The notes beneath the pieces are model-generated. The model did not search any database. It was not told where the DNA came from and was given only the letters and a program-made list of their open reading frames with translations. A stretch of DNA of 39,337 nt from Flavobacteriaceae bacterium. Its GTDB lineage: Bacteria; Bacteroidota; Bacteroidia; Flavobacteriales; Flavobacteriaceae. Shown piece after piece: positions 17,702 through 24,934 of the stretch. A program made the translations under genes and the position numbers. Positions within the stretch are counted from its first letter, which is position 1. Each line of letters opens with the position of its first letter. The stretch lies in assembly GCA_021648265.1 (NCBI GenBank), contig JAKITD010000024.1, positions 1 to 39,337 of the forward strand, read 5' to 3'.

Positions 17702-17990
17702 CGTTGCATCAAAATGTTATTTTTTTATTAAAAACCAAACTTAAGCCGTATATAATTTATTGCTAGTTCTAGCTTATTTACGAAAATTATCGTGGATTTT
17801 CTATTCGGTTTTTATTTGCTAAATAGTTGCCTAAACACGCAACAAACCATATACAAACACGTTGATAAAGTGATGTAACAATACGTTTATGCTAAATTTA
17901 TTTAAACTTTTTTAGCTTTCAAACTTTAATTCGCACCCTCTTTTTCTTCTTTAATTAAAAGAAAGAGAATTTATTTTAATCTGAAAGATC
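17702..17990. other. Gene-poor AT-rich spacer between the toxin-antitoxin pair and glyS
   Basis: I see no credible coding frame, tRNA or insertion sequence here. Some phrases (GCCTAAACACGCAACAAACC, then ATATACAAACACGTTG, at about 17831-17866) look like dispersed flavobacterial intergenic repeats, but this is recollection only. A weak hairpin, CTCTTT...AAAGAG, lies near 17939-17968 downstream of glyS on its strand; it lacks a convincing T-run and may be at best a weak terminator. Confidence 0.4.
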
Positions 17991-19523
17991 TTAACTCAAC
18001 CATTCTTTATAAGAAATAGAGCTTCTAATTTTTCCTGAAATTTCAGAAATAGCAATTCGTTCTTGTTGCATCGTATCTCTGTGACGAATAGTTACGGTTT
18101 GGTCTTCTTTTGTTTGATGATCTACCGTAATACAAAAAGGAGTTCCCACAGCATCTTGACGACGATAACGTCTTCCTACGGCATCTTTCTCATCGTAAAT
18201 AACGTTGTATTCCCATTGTAAATCTTCAATAATCTCTTTGGCTATTTCTTGCAATCCATCTTTTTTAACTAATGGAAAAACCGCAGCTTTTATAGGAGCT
18301 AAAATCGATGGAAGTTTTAAAACTACTCTGGAACTTCCGTCTTCAAGTTCTTCAGTTTTTAATGAATTACTGAATACTGCTAAAAACATTCTGTCCAAAC
18401 CTATTGAAGTTTCTACTACATAAGGAGTGTAATTTTTATTGGTTTCGTGATCGAAAAACTGAAGCTTTTTACCCGAATGTTTTTCGTGGGCTTTTAAATC
18501 GAAATCGGTACGAGAATGTATTCCTTCTAATTCTTTAAACCCGAATGGAAAATTAAACTCAATATCGGTAGCTGCATTTGCATAATGTGCCATTTTTTCG
18601 TGATCGTGGAAACGGTAATTTTCTGCACCTAAACCTAAAGACATATGCCATTTTAATCTGGTTTCTTTCCAGTATTCATACCATTTCATTTCCTCGCCAG
18701 GTTTTACAAAATATTGCATTTCCATTTGTTCGAACTCACGCATTCTAAAAATAAATTGTCTTGCAACAATTTCGTTTCTAAATGCTTTTCCTGTTTGAGC
18801 GATTCCAAACGGAATTTTCATTCTACCTGTTTTCTGAACATTTAAGAAGTTAACAAATATTCCTTGAGCCGTTTCAGGACGTAAATACAAATCCATCGCA
18901 GTTTCTGCAGAAGCTCCTAGTTTTGTGCCAAACATCAAGTTAAATTGCTTTACATCTGTCCAGTTTTTTGAGCCTGTTAGTGGGTCTGCAATTCCTAGTT
19001 CTTCAATTAGCAATTTAACATCGGCTAAATCTTCAGCTTCTAAAGATCTTGCCATACGCTCCAAAATTTCTTTTTGCTTTGAAATGTAGTTTACCACTCT
19101 TGGATTGGTCGTTACAAACTCTTCTTCATTAAAGCTTTCGCCAAAACGTTTTTTTGCTTTGGTAATTTCTTTTTTAGCTTTAATATTTAGTTTTTCGCAG
19201 TAGTCTTCAATTAAAACATCTGCGCGATATCGCTTTTTTGAATCTTTGTTATCAATCAAAGGATCATTAAACGCATCTACGTGTCCTGAAGCCTTCCAAG
19301 TTTTGGGGTGCATTAATATTGCGGCGTCAATACCAACAATATTTTGATGCGTAAACACCATTGATCGCCACCAATATTCACGAATGTTCTTTTTTAATTC
19401 TACTCCGTTTTGAGCGTAATCGTACACGGCACTAAGTCCGTCATAAATTTCACTAGATGCAAAAATGTAACCGTACTCTTTTGCGTGTGATATTACTTTT
19501 TTAAATAAATCTTCGTTTGCCAT
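17991..19523 (-). CDS. glyS: Glycyl-tRNA synthetase (dimeric, class II)
   Basis: Charges tRNA-Gly with glycine. The 510-residue single-chain, eukaryote/Bacillus-type enzyme (not the alpha2beta2 form) shows the N-terminal DGLSAVYDYAQNG segment, the motif LRPETAQGIFVNF, motif 2 in AFRNEIVARQFIFRMREFEQ, motif 3 around TSIGLDRMFLAVF, and a C-terminal anticodon-binding domain (KAAVFPLVKKDG onward). It is complete. The ATG at 19523 lies only about 12 bases from the T-run of the terminator of the upstream gene, so its own promoter must overlap that terminator or lie before it. Confidence 0.97.
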   Translation of the reverse strand: MANEDLFKKVISHAKEYGYIFASSEIYDGLSAVYDYAQNGVELKKNIREYWWRSMVFTHQNIVGIDAAILMHPKTWKASGHVDAFNDPLIDNKDSKKRYRADVLIEDYCEKLNIKAKKEITKAKKRFGESFNEEEFVTTNPRVVNYISKQKEILERMARSLEAEDLADVKLLIEELGIADPLTGSKNWTDVKQFNLMFGTKLGASAETAMDLYLRPETAQGIFVNFLNVQKTGRMKIPFGIAQTGKAFRNEIVARQFIFRMREFEQMEMQYFVKPGEEMKWYEYWKETRLKWHMSLGLGAENYRFHDHEKMAHYANAATDIEFNFPFGFKELEGIHSRTDFDLKAHEKHSGKKLQFFDHETNKNYTPYVVETSIGLDRMFLAVFSNSLKTEELEDGSSRVVLKLPSILAPIKAAVFPLVKKDGLQEIAKEIIEDLQWEYNVIYDEKDAVGRRYRRQDAVGTPFCITVDHQTKEDQTVTIRHRDTMQQERIAISEISGKIRSSISYKEWLS

Positions 19524-19527
19524 ATCG

Positions 19528-19567
19528 CAAAAATAAAAAAACCGTTACGATTAGCTCGTAACGGTTT
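19528..19567 (-). terminator. Intrinsic terminator with an overlapping -7-like box before glyS
   Basis: On the minus strand a 12-base perfect stem (AAACCGTTACGA / TCGTAACGGTTT, loop 5 bases, 19539-19567) is followed by TTTTTTTATTTTTG. It ends the coiled-coil protein transcript, whose stop lies 19 bases upstream. The end of the T-run also spells TATTTTTG (19535-19528), a perfect TAnnTTTG box four bases before the glyS ATG. Confidence 0.85.
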
Positions 19568-19586
19568 CAATTATTTCAAATAAATA

Positions 19587-20468
19587 TTATTTTAAAGTCA
19601 TTTTTGAAGTAGCCACTAAATTAGACCCATCAAAAATATTAATCGTATAGATTCCAGAAACTAGATCTTCTTCTTTAGCATTCACCATTGTACAAACATC
19701 AAGCTCTTGGTTTTCGTAAAAAACTTTTGTACTTGCACTATAACTTAGAATTCCATTTTCAAATTTAAGTTCTTCTTTTTCCCCTAACAAATTATTTTTA
19801 GGGTTTATAATTTGTATGTATAAAGTTCTGTCTCCTTTTTCGGCAATAGCGTTTGGTGCTAATGCGAAACAAGCTCTAATTTTATCGGCTCTTTTCGATT
19901 TTTTGGTATCAACAATTTTTCCGTTTTTTCTAATAATTACAGCAGATCCTGTTAAATCTAATGCATGAACTATTGAACCTTTTCTAAGTTTTTCATTTAA
20001 AGCGGTATTTTCTCCAGAAACAGAGTCGATTACTTTATAGCTTTCATCAAGCTCTAAAAAGGCATTATCTCTTTCAGCAACCACCAACTTATTAACGGCA
20101 ATTAAACTGTCTGCTTTTTTAAATAAAGCTACACGTTCGGTTTTAAGTTTTCCTATTTCAATTTTATAGCGTCTTAACAAAGCTGCATTTGCCTTGGTAT
20201 CTTTTACAGAATCTAATAATACTACTATACGTTCTCTTGCTTCTAAAAGATCTTTATCTTTAATTTCATTGTCTTGAATTACCTCGTCGTAATTTGCGAT
20301 TAGTTCCCTCAATTCTCCTTCAATATCAGATTTTTGGTCTTGTAAAATAGTTACCGTATCTTTATTATCATTATATAATGTCACTGTATAAACAGCTAAC
20401 ACTATAAGCAGTAAGGTAAGTATCCCTACTATTATTTTAAATTTGTTGTTGTTCTCCTCTGTACTCAT
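19587..20468 (-). CDS. Membrane-anchored coiled-coil protein, hypothetical
   Basis: A 293-residue protein with a short cytoplasmic N-terminus, one membrane helix (about 11-30, IIVGILTLLLIVLAVYTVTL) and a long heptad-patterned coiled coil (about 35-155). A C-terminal beta-rich domain (about 165-293) resembles an immunoglobulin-like or C2-like sandwich (CFALAPNAIAEKGDRTLYIQ, and later LVSGIYTINIFDGSNLVATS). Related flavobacterial proteins are sometimes labelled chromosome-partitioning, but no ParA motif is visible here. The coiled coil and C-domain would lie in the periplasm. A clear terminator follows it. The function is unknown. Confidence 0.75.
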   Translation of the reverse strand: MSTEENNNKFKIIVGILTLLLIVLAVYTVTLYNDNKDTVTILQDQKSDIEGELRELIANYDEVIQDNEIKDKDLLEARERIVVLLDSVKDTKANAALLRRYKIEIGKLKTERVALFKKADSLIAVNKLVVAERDNAFLELDESYKVIDSVSGENTALNEKLRKGSIVHALDLTGSAVIIRKNGKIVDTKKSKRADKIRACFALAPNAIAEKGDRTLYIQIINPKNNLLGEKEELKFENGILSYSASTKVFYENQELDVCTMVNAKEEDLVSGIYTINIFDGSNLVATSKMTLK

Positions 20469-20497
20469 GGTTTTATTATTTAGTGTTAATTTTGGCT

Positions 20498-20516
20498 AAG
20501 TTACTATCTGTAACTT
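20498..20516. promoter_or_regulatory. Inverted repeat in a divergent promoter region
   Basis: AAGTTAC-TATCT-GTAACTT is a perfect 7-base inverted repeat with a 5-base spacer. It is centred in the 82-base gap between the divergent coiled-coil gene and comF, so a regulator binding here could affect both. No regulator gene is adjacent. Confidence 0.45.
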
Positions 20517-20550
20517 ATATAACGTCAAAATTAATAAAAAAATATATTTT

Positions 20551-21213
20551 ATGTTAAATCTTTTATTTCCAAAAGTTTGTAGCGCTTGTAAATCGGTTTT
20601 ATTAAAAACGGAAGAAATACTATGTACACAATGCCGACACAACCTCCCCTTAGTTAGCCATTATAAAACAGGAAATGAAACTATGAAAAACATTTTCTAC
20701 GGAAAAATTCCTATTGAACAAGCTACTGCATTAATTAAATTTCAGAAAGGAGGAATTACCCAAGAATTACTTCATAATTTAAAATATAGAGGACAAGAAG
20801 AAATCAGTTATTTTTTTGGAAAATGGTTGGGTAAAGAATTAACTGAAACTGAAAAATATAAAAATATTAAAGCGGTAATTCCAGTACCACTTCACAAACA
20901 AAAACTTAAAAAAAGGGGTTACAATCAAGTTGAAGGGTTTGGTAAAGAAATAGCAAAAGCCCTTGAAATTCCTTATTATGATGATGTTTTAATTAAAATT
21001 TCGAAAACCAAATCACAAGTTTTCAAACAACGATTTACACGATTTCAATCGGAAGAAGTATTTACTATTCAAAGAGAAAAATTAATTGAAAACAAACATA
21101 TTCTCTTAGTTGATGATATAATTACCACTGGTGCTACACTCGAAAATTGTGCACTTGAATTACTAAAAGCCAATAAGGTAAAACTAAGTTTTGCAACCAT
21201 TGCAATCGCTTAA
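20551..21213 (+). CDS. comF: ComF-family phosphoribosyltransferase-like protein
   Basis: A 220-residue ComF homologue. Four N-terminal cysteines (Cys10, Cys13, Cys25, Cys28) form a zinc ribbon. The C-terminal type I phosphoribosyltransferase domain carries the PRPP-binding stretch ILLVDDIITTGAT near 184-196 and the characteristic VIPVPLHKQKLKKRGYNQ. ComF proteins help single-stranded DNA handling during natural transformation in several bacteria, but in Bacteroidota they are often found without a competence operon, as here. The start ATG directly precedes the conserved first helix. Confidence 0.92.
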   Translation: MLNLLFPKVCSACKSVLLKTEEILCTQCRHNLPLVSHYKTGNETMKNIFYGKIPIEQATALIKFQKGGITQELLHNLKYRGQEEISYFFGKWLGKELTETEKYKNIKAVIPVPLHKQKLKKRGYNQVEGFGKEIAKALEIPYYDDVLIKISKTKSQVFKQRFTRFQSEEVFTIQREKLIENKHILLVDDIITTGATLENCALELLKANKVKLSFATIAIA

Positions 21214-21231
21214 CTATTTTGTCTATTTTTG
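21200..21231 (+). promoter_or_regulatory. Candidate promoter for the Ig-like lipoprotein gene
   Basis: TTG at 21200-21202, a 21-base spacer and TATTTTTG at 21224-21231 lie over the 3' end of comF and the 22-base gap. The -7 box ends four bases before the ATG, so a transcript from it would be nearly leaderless. Confidence 0.45.
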
Positions 21232-21235
21232 TGAA

Positions 21236-22840
21236 ATGAAGCGTCGATATATAATCATCCCAATTCTTTTATTATTTGTGCTTTCGTTTGTAGATTGTGC
21301 AAAACGAGGGCGACCTTCTGGAGGTAAAAAAGATTCGATTCCTCCCGTAATTGTTAGAAGTAACCCCGAGAATTACAGTATAAATTTTGATGGGGATGAA
21401 ATAAAAATTTACTTCGATGAATATATAAAACTAAAAGATTTAAGCAAAGAGCTAATCATTTCACCCCCACTAAAATACCAACCTTTAATTACTCCTTTAA
21501 GTACTGGGAAATTTATAAAAATTAAAATTAAAGATACTTTAAAGGAAAACACCACTTATTCCTTTAACTTCGGAAAAAGTATCGTTGACAATAATGAAGG
21601 AAACGCTTTTAAATATTATAAATATATTTTATCGACTGGTGATTATATTGACAGTTTAAAGTTAAAAGGAACTATAAAAGATGCTTTATTATTAAAGCCC
21701 AAAGACCTTACAACTGTAATGTTATATGAGGTTACCGAAACTTTTAATGACTCTATAATTTACAAAGAAAAACCTACTTACATCACCACCACTAAAGACA
21801 GTACACAAACTTTTGAACTCACTAATTTAAAAGAAGGAAAATACCTTTTAATAGCTTTAAAGGAAAAAACAAACGATTATATTTTTCAGCCAGAATATGA
21901 TAAAATAGGATTTGTAAATCAACTTATTACTATTCCAACAGATAGCTCTTACACCATTAGTTTATTTAAAGAAACACCAGAATATTATATTTCAAAACCT
22001 AAACACGAAGGTAAAAACCATATTATTTTTGGTTATAAAGGTGCTCCTGAAAATTTAGAAATCGAATTACAATCTAAGGTTTCTTTCGATTTTAAGAAAT
22101 CCAGTTATCGCGATATTAAAACCGATACCATTCATTATTGGTTTAAACCAGCTTTAGAAAACGACTCCTTAGTTTTTATGGCAACTACTGCTATTTACAA
22201 AGATACTTTGGTTACAAGAATGCGAGATTTATATGCCGACACTTTGAAAATTAAAGCCATTAACGCTGGGGTTTTAACTCCAAATGACACTTTAAAATAT
22301 TCTGCAAACACGCCGATTAATTCAATAGATATTGAAAAAATAAGTGTGATGAACCAGGACTCACTTTTTATTCCAGTTAAAGCTTCTATTAACAAAAAAT
22401 ACAATATTGCTGCGTTGGAATTCCCTATAAAAGATACCGAATATTATGCAGTTAAAATTTTACCCGGAGCCTTTATCGATTTTTTTGAAAATACCAACGA
22501 CACAATTGTAACAAGGGTGAGAACCAAAGAGCTTTCGGAATATGCTACCTTAAATATTACTTTAAATAATTTGGAAAGTTATCCTGTAATTGTTCAGTTA
22601 GTAAACTCAAATTTTAAGGCTGTTTTTGAAGAATATTTAACTGAAACCAATATTGCAAATTTTGAGTATATTATTCCAGGTGATTATTATGTAAGAATAA
22701 TCTACGATGAAAACAAAAATAAAATATGGGATACAGGAAACTACCTTCAAAAATTACAAGCTGAAAAAGTAATTTATTATCCAAAAAAATTAGAAGCAAG
22801 ACCAAATTGGAGCTTGATAGAAACTTTTACTTTAGATTAA
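21236..22840 (+). CDS. Ig-like (Big_5/SbsA-type) domain lipoprotein
   Basis: A 534-residue secreted lipoprotein. The start at 21236 gives a signal peptide (MKRRYIIIPILLLFVLSF) ending in a lipobox-like FVDC with Cys21; a start further upstream would bury this signal. After it comes an Ig-like domain of the SbsA type (about 35-135: PPVIVRSNPENYSINF, then ENTTYSFNFGKSIVDNNEGN). A long beta-rich region follows, with a final segment YVRIIYDENKNKIWDTGNYL (about 493-512) of the kind seen in many Bacteroidota cell-surface lipoproteins. It is probably at the outer membrane. The ligand and role are unknown. Confidence 0.83.
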   Translation: MKRRYIIIPILLLFVLSFVDCAKRGRPSGGKKDSIPPVIVRSNPENYSINFDGDEIKIYFDEYIKLKDLSKELIISPPLKYQPLITPLSTGKFIKIKIKDTLKENTTYSFNFGKSIVDNNEGNAFKYYKYILSTGDYIDSLKLKGTIKDALLLKPKDLTTVMLYEVTETFNDSIIYKEKPTYITTTKDSTQTFELTNLKEGKYLLIALKEKTNDYIFQPEYDKIGFVNQLITIPTDSSYTISLFKETPEYYISKPKHEGKNHIIFGYKGAPENLEIELQSKVSFDFKKSSYRDIKTDTIHYWFKPALENDSLVFMATTAIYKDTLVTRMRDLYADTLKIKAINAGVLTPNDTLKYSANTPINSIDIEKISVMNQDSLFIPVKASINKKYNIAALEFPIKDTEYYAVKILPGAFIDFFENTNDTIVTRVRTKELSEYATLNITLNNLESYPVIVQLVNSNFKAVFEEYLTETNIANFEYIIPGDYYVRIIYDENKNKIWDTGNYLQKLQAEKVIYYPKKLEARPNWSLIETFTLD

Positions 22841-22848
22841 AAAAAACT

Positions 22849-22887
22849 TCTCGATACTCCCGAAATTTCGGGATTTTAAAAATCACT
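22849..22887. repeat. REP-like intergenic element with a nested palindrome
   Basis: TCCCGAAATTTCGGGA at 22858-22873 is a perfect 16-base palindrome inside a larger imperfect inverted repeat (CTTCTCGATA... and ...CACTCGAAGAA). It fills the 72-base gap between two convergent genes and probably also helps end transcription. The outer sequences resemble the widespread flavobacterial TTCTCGATAC...CTCGAA element (recollection). Confidence 0.6.
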
Positions 22888-22912
22888 CGAAGAACTTTAG
22901 AGAATCTTTTTA

Positions 22913-23692
22913 TCATTCAAGTTTAAAATCATCCCGATCGTTTAAAAACTGAAGGTGCTTTCTGTTGGTTTCAATATGTTTTTCCTGAAGGGTAATCGTT
23001 TCAGTAAATTCTTCTTCAAAATTTAGGATTGAAATTTGCTCACCAAGCACATTATATACTGCCGAATGTCCAGAATATTTATGACCATTTCCGTCCTCTC
23101 CTATTCTGTTAACTCCAATACAATAAGTCATATTTTCGATTGCTCTTGCTTTTAAAAGTGCATCCCAAGCGGCAATTCTTCTTTCTGGCCAATTGGCAAC
23201 ATAGAGGAGTATATCGTAATTTTGAGTATTTCTTGCCCAAACTGGAAAACGCAAATCGTAACAAATTAATGGATAGATTTTCCAGCCTAAATATTCAATA
23301 ATTACTTGTTCATTTCCGGCTTTAAAAGTTTTATCTTCTCCGACCAAAGTAAACGTATGACGTTTATCGTAGGTTTTATAATTTTCTTCTGGAAATACAA
23401 AAAATAAGCGATTGTAATAGTTGTTGTTTTCTGAAATTATCACACTTCCCGTAATAGCACAATTATTATTTTTAGCTTCGTTTTGCAACCATTTCAGGGT
23501 TTCTCCTTTTTCTTCTTCTGCTAATTCTGAAGCATTCATTGTAAATCCAGTAGTAAACATTTCAGGAAGAATAATGAGCTTGGTTTCTTCTGAAATTGCT
23601 GCAATTTTCTTAGAGAACAGTTGTCGGTTTGCTTCGGGGTTTTCCCAAACAAGTGATGATTGAATAATGGTTATTTTTAAATTTTCCTTCAT
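22913..23692 (-). CDS. yafV: Omega-amidase (Nit2/YafV-type nitrilase superfamily)
   Basis: Hydrolyses omega-amides such as 2-oxoglutaramate or 2-oxosuccinamate. The nitrilase triad is visible as Glu44 (LPEMFTTGF), Lys110 (YDKRHTF) and Cys144 (ICYDLRFP). I chose the ATG at 23692, one base after the stop codon of the aminotransferase gene, giving MKENLKITIIQ; an in-frame start at 23704 would overlap that gene and adds only four residues. Pairing of a YafV-type omega-amidase with a YbdL-type transaminase is known to complete methionine salvage: the transaminase uses glutamine and the amidase removes the product. The adjacency supports that role here. Confidence 0.9.
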   Translation of the reverse strand: MKENLKITIIQSSLVWENPEANRQLFSKKIAAISEETKLIILPEMFTTGFTMNASELAEEEKGETLKWLQNEAKNNNCAITGSVIISENNNYYNRLFFVFPEENYKTYDKRHTFTLVGEDKTFKAGNEQVIIEYLGWKIYPLICYDLRFPVWARNTQNYDILLYVANWPERRIAAWDALLKARAIENMTYCIGVNRIGEDGNGHKYSGHSAVYNVLGEQISILNFEEEFTETITLQEKHIETNRKHLQFLNDRDDFKLE

Positions 23693-23693
23693 A

Positions 23694-24830
23694 TTAAATC
23701 GCATTCAAAATTAAAGCAGCTTGTTGTAAAGTATCTTCCGTTTTTGCAAAACAAACTCGTATTTGCTTAAAATCTTCTTTGTTGGTATTAAATACCGAAG
23801 TTGGAATCATTGCTATTTTATTCACTTTTGTTAATCGTTCAGCAAAAACAATATCGCTTTCTTGTGATATTTCAGAAAAGTCTAACATCTGAAAATAAGT
23901 TCCTTTTGAAGGGATTATTTTAAACCTTGACTCTCTTATTAAATTAAGGAAAACATCTCTTTTTTGTTGGTAAAATTTCGGTAGGCTTAAATAATGATCT
24001 GGTATTTTAAGATATGCTGCCAAGGCTTTTTGCATTGGAGTATTTACGCTAAACACATTAAATTGATGCACTTTTTTAAACTCAATCATCAAATTCTCTG
24101 GCGCTATACAATAGCCCATTTTCCATCCGGTATTATGAAATGTTTTCCCAAAGGAAGCAATTATAAAACTTCTAGATGCTAGTTCGGGAAAACGAGCAGC
24201 ACTAAAATGTGTCTGACTGTCAAAAATTATATGCTCGTACACCTCATCACTAATTACTAACAAATTATGTTTCGAAACTAAATTTTGTAATTGAAGCATA
24301 TCGCTTTCAGACAAGATTGTTCCACTTGGGTTATGGGGAGAATTGATAATAATTAGTTTTGTTTTATTGGTGATTTTATCTTCCACTTCTGTCCAATCAA
24401 CCTTATAAAAAGGAGCTTTTAGCTGTATTGGAATTGTTTTTCCGCCAAATAATTCGATGGAAGGACTGTAACAATCGTAAGCTGGAGTAAAAATAATTGC
24501 TTCGTCGCCTTTGTTAATAATTGCCGCAATTGCAGTAAATATTGCTTGAGTTGCACCAGCAGTTACAGTAATTTCAGTGGCAGGATTATAAACTTTATTA
24601 TGAAGTAGTTTTGTTTTTATAGAAATCACTTCACGCAAACCCAAATCACCAGGCATTGGCGCATATTGGTTGTAACCCTCTTTCATAGCTTTATTCACCA
24701 ATTCTATTAACAAAGGGTCACTTTTAAAATTCGGAAAACCTTGCGAGAGGTTTAACGCATTATTTTCTACAGCCATTTTACTCATTACAGCAAATATGGA
24801 TGTTTCAACATTTGGAAGTTTTGATATCAT
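23694..24830 (-). CDS. ybdL: Methionine/glutamine aminotransferase (YbdL-type, PLP)
   Basis: A 378-residue fold-type I aminotransferase of subgroup I gamma. It has LSQGFPNF near the start, SPHNPSG (Asn167), ISDEVYEH (Asp195) and the PLP lysine Lys229 in SFGKTFHNTGWKMGY. Such enzymes transaminate 4-methylthio-2-oxobutanoate with glutamine or aromatic donors, the last step of methionine regeneration. It is complete, starts with ATG at 24830 and is followed after one base by the omega-amidase gene, so the two form a functional pair. Confidence 0.9.
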   Translation of the reverse strand: MISKLPNVETSIFAVMSKMAVENNALNLSQGFPNFKSDPLLIELVNKAMKEGYNQYAPMPGDLGLREVISIKTKLLHNKVYNPATEITVTAGATQAIFTAIAAIINKGDEAIIFTPAYDCYSPSIELFGGKTIPIQLKAPFYKVDWTEVEDKITNKTKLIIINSPHNPSGTILSESDMLQLQNLVSKHNLLVISDEVYEHIIFDSQTHFSAARFPELASRSFIIASFGKTFHNTGWKMGYCIAPENLMIEFKKVHQFNVFSVNTPMQKALAAYLKIPDHYLSLPKFYQQKRDVFLNLIRESRFKIIPSKGTYFQMLDFSEISQESDIVFAERLTKVNKIAMIPTSVFNTNKEDFKQIRVCFAKTEDTLQQAALILNAI

Positions 24831-24934
24831 TCTATAAAAATAACTTTCCTTTTAAATAGAAACAAAAAAATACACTCTTTTTTTGTTCTTATTAGAAAAT
24901 GCGTACATTACAGTCTCTTTTATTGAAATAACCT

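Noticed and set aside
17702-17990. Integron attC-like site or cryptic tRNA
   Set aside because: Neither a paired core-site hairpin nor a cloverleaf could be drawn; only short AT-rich inverted repeats are present.
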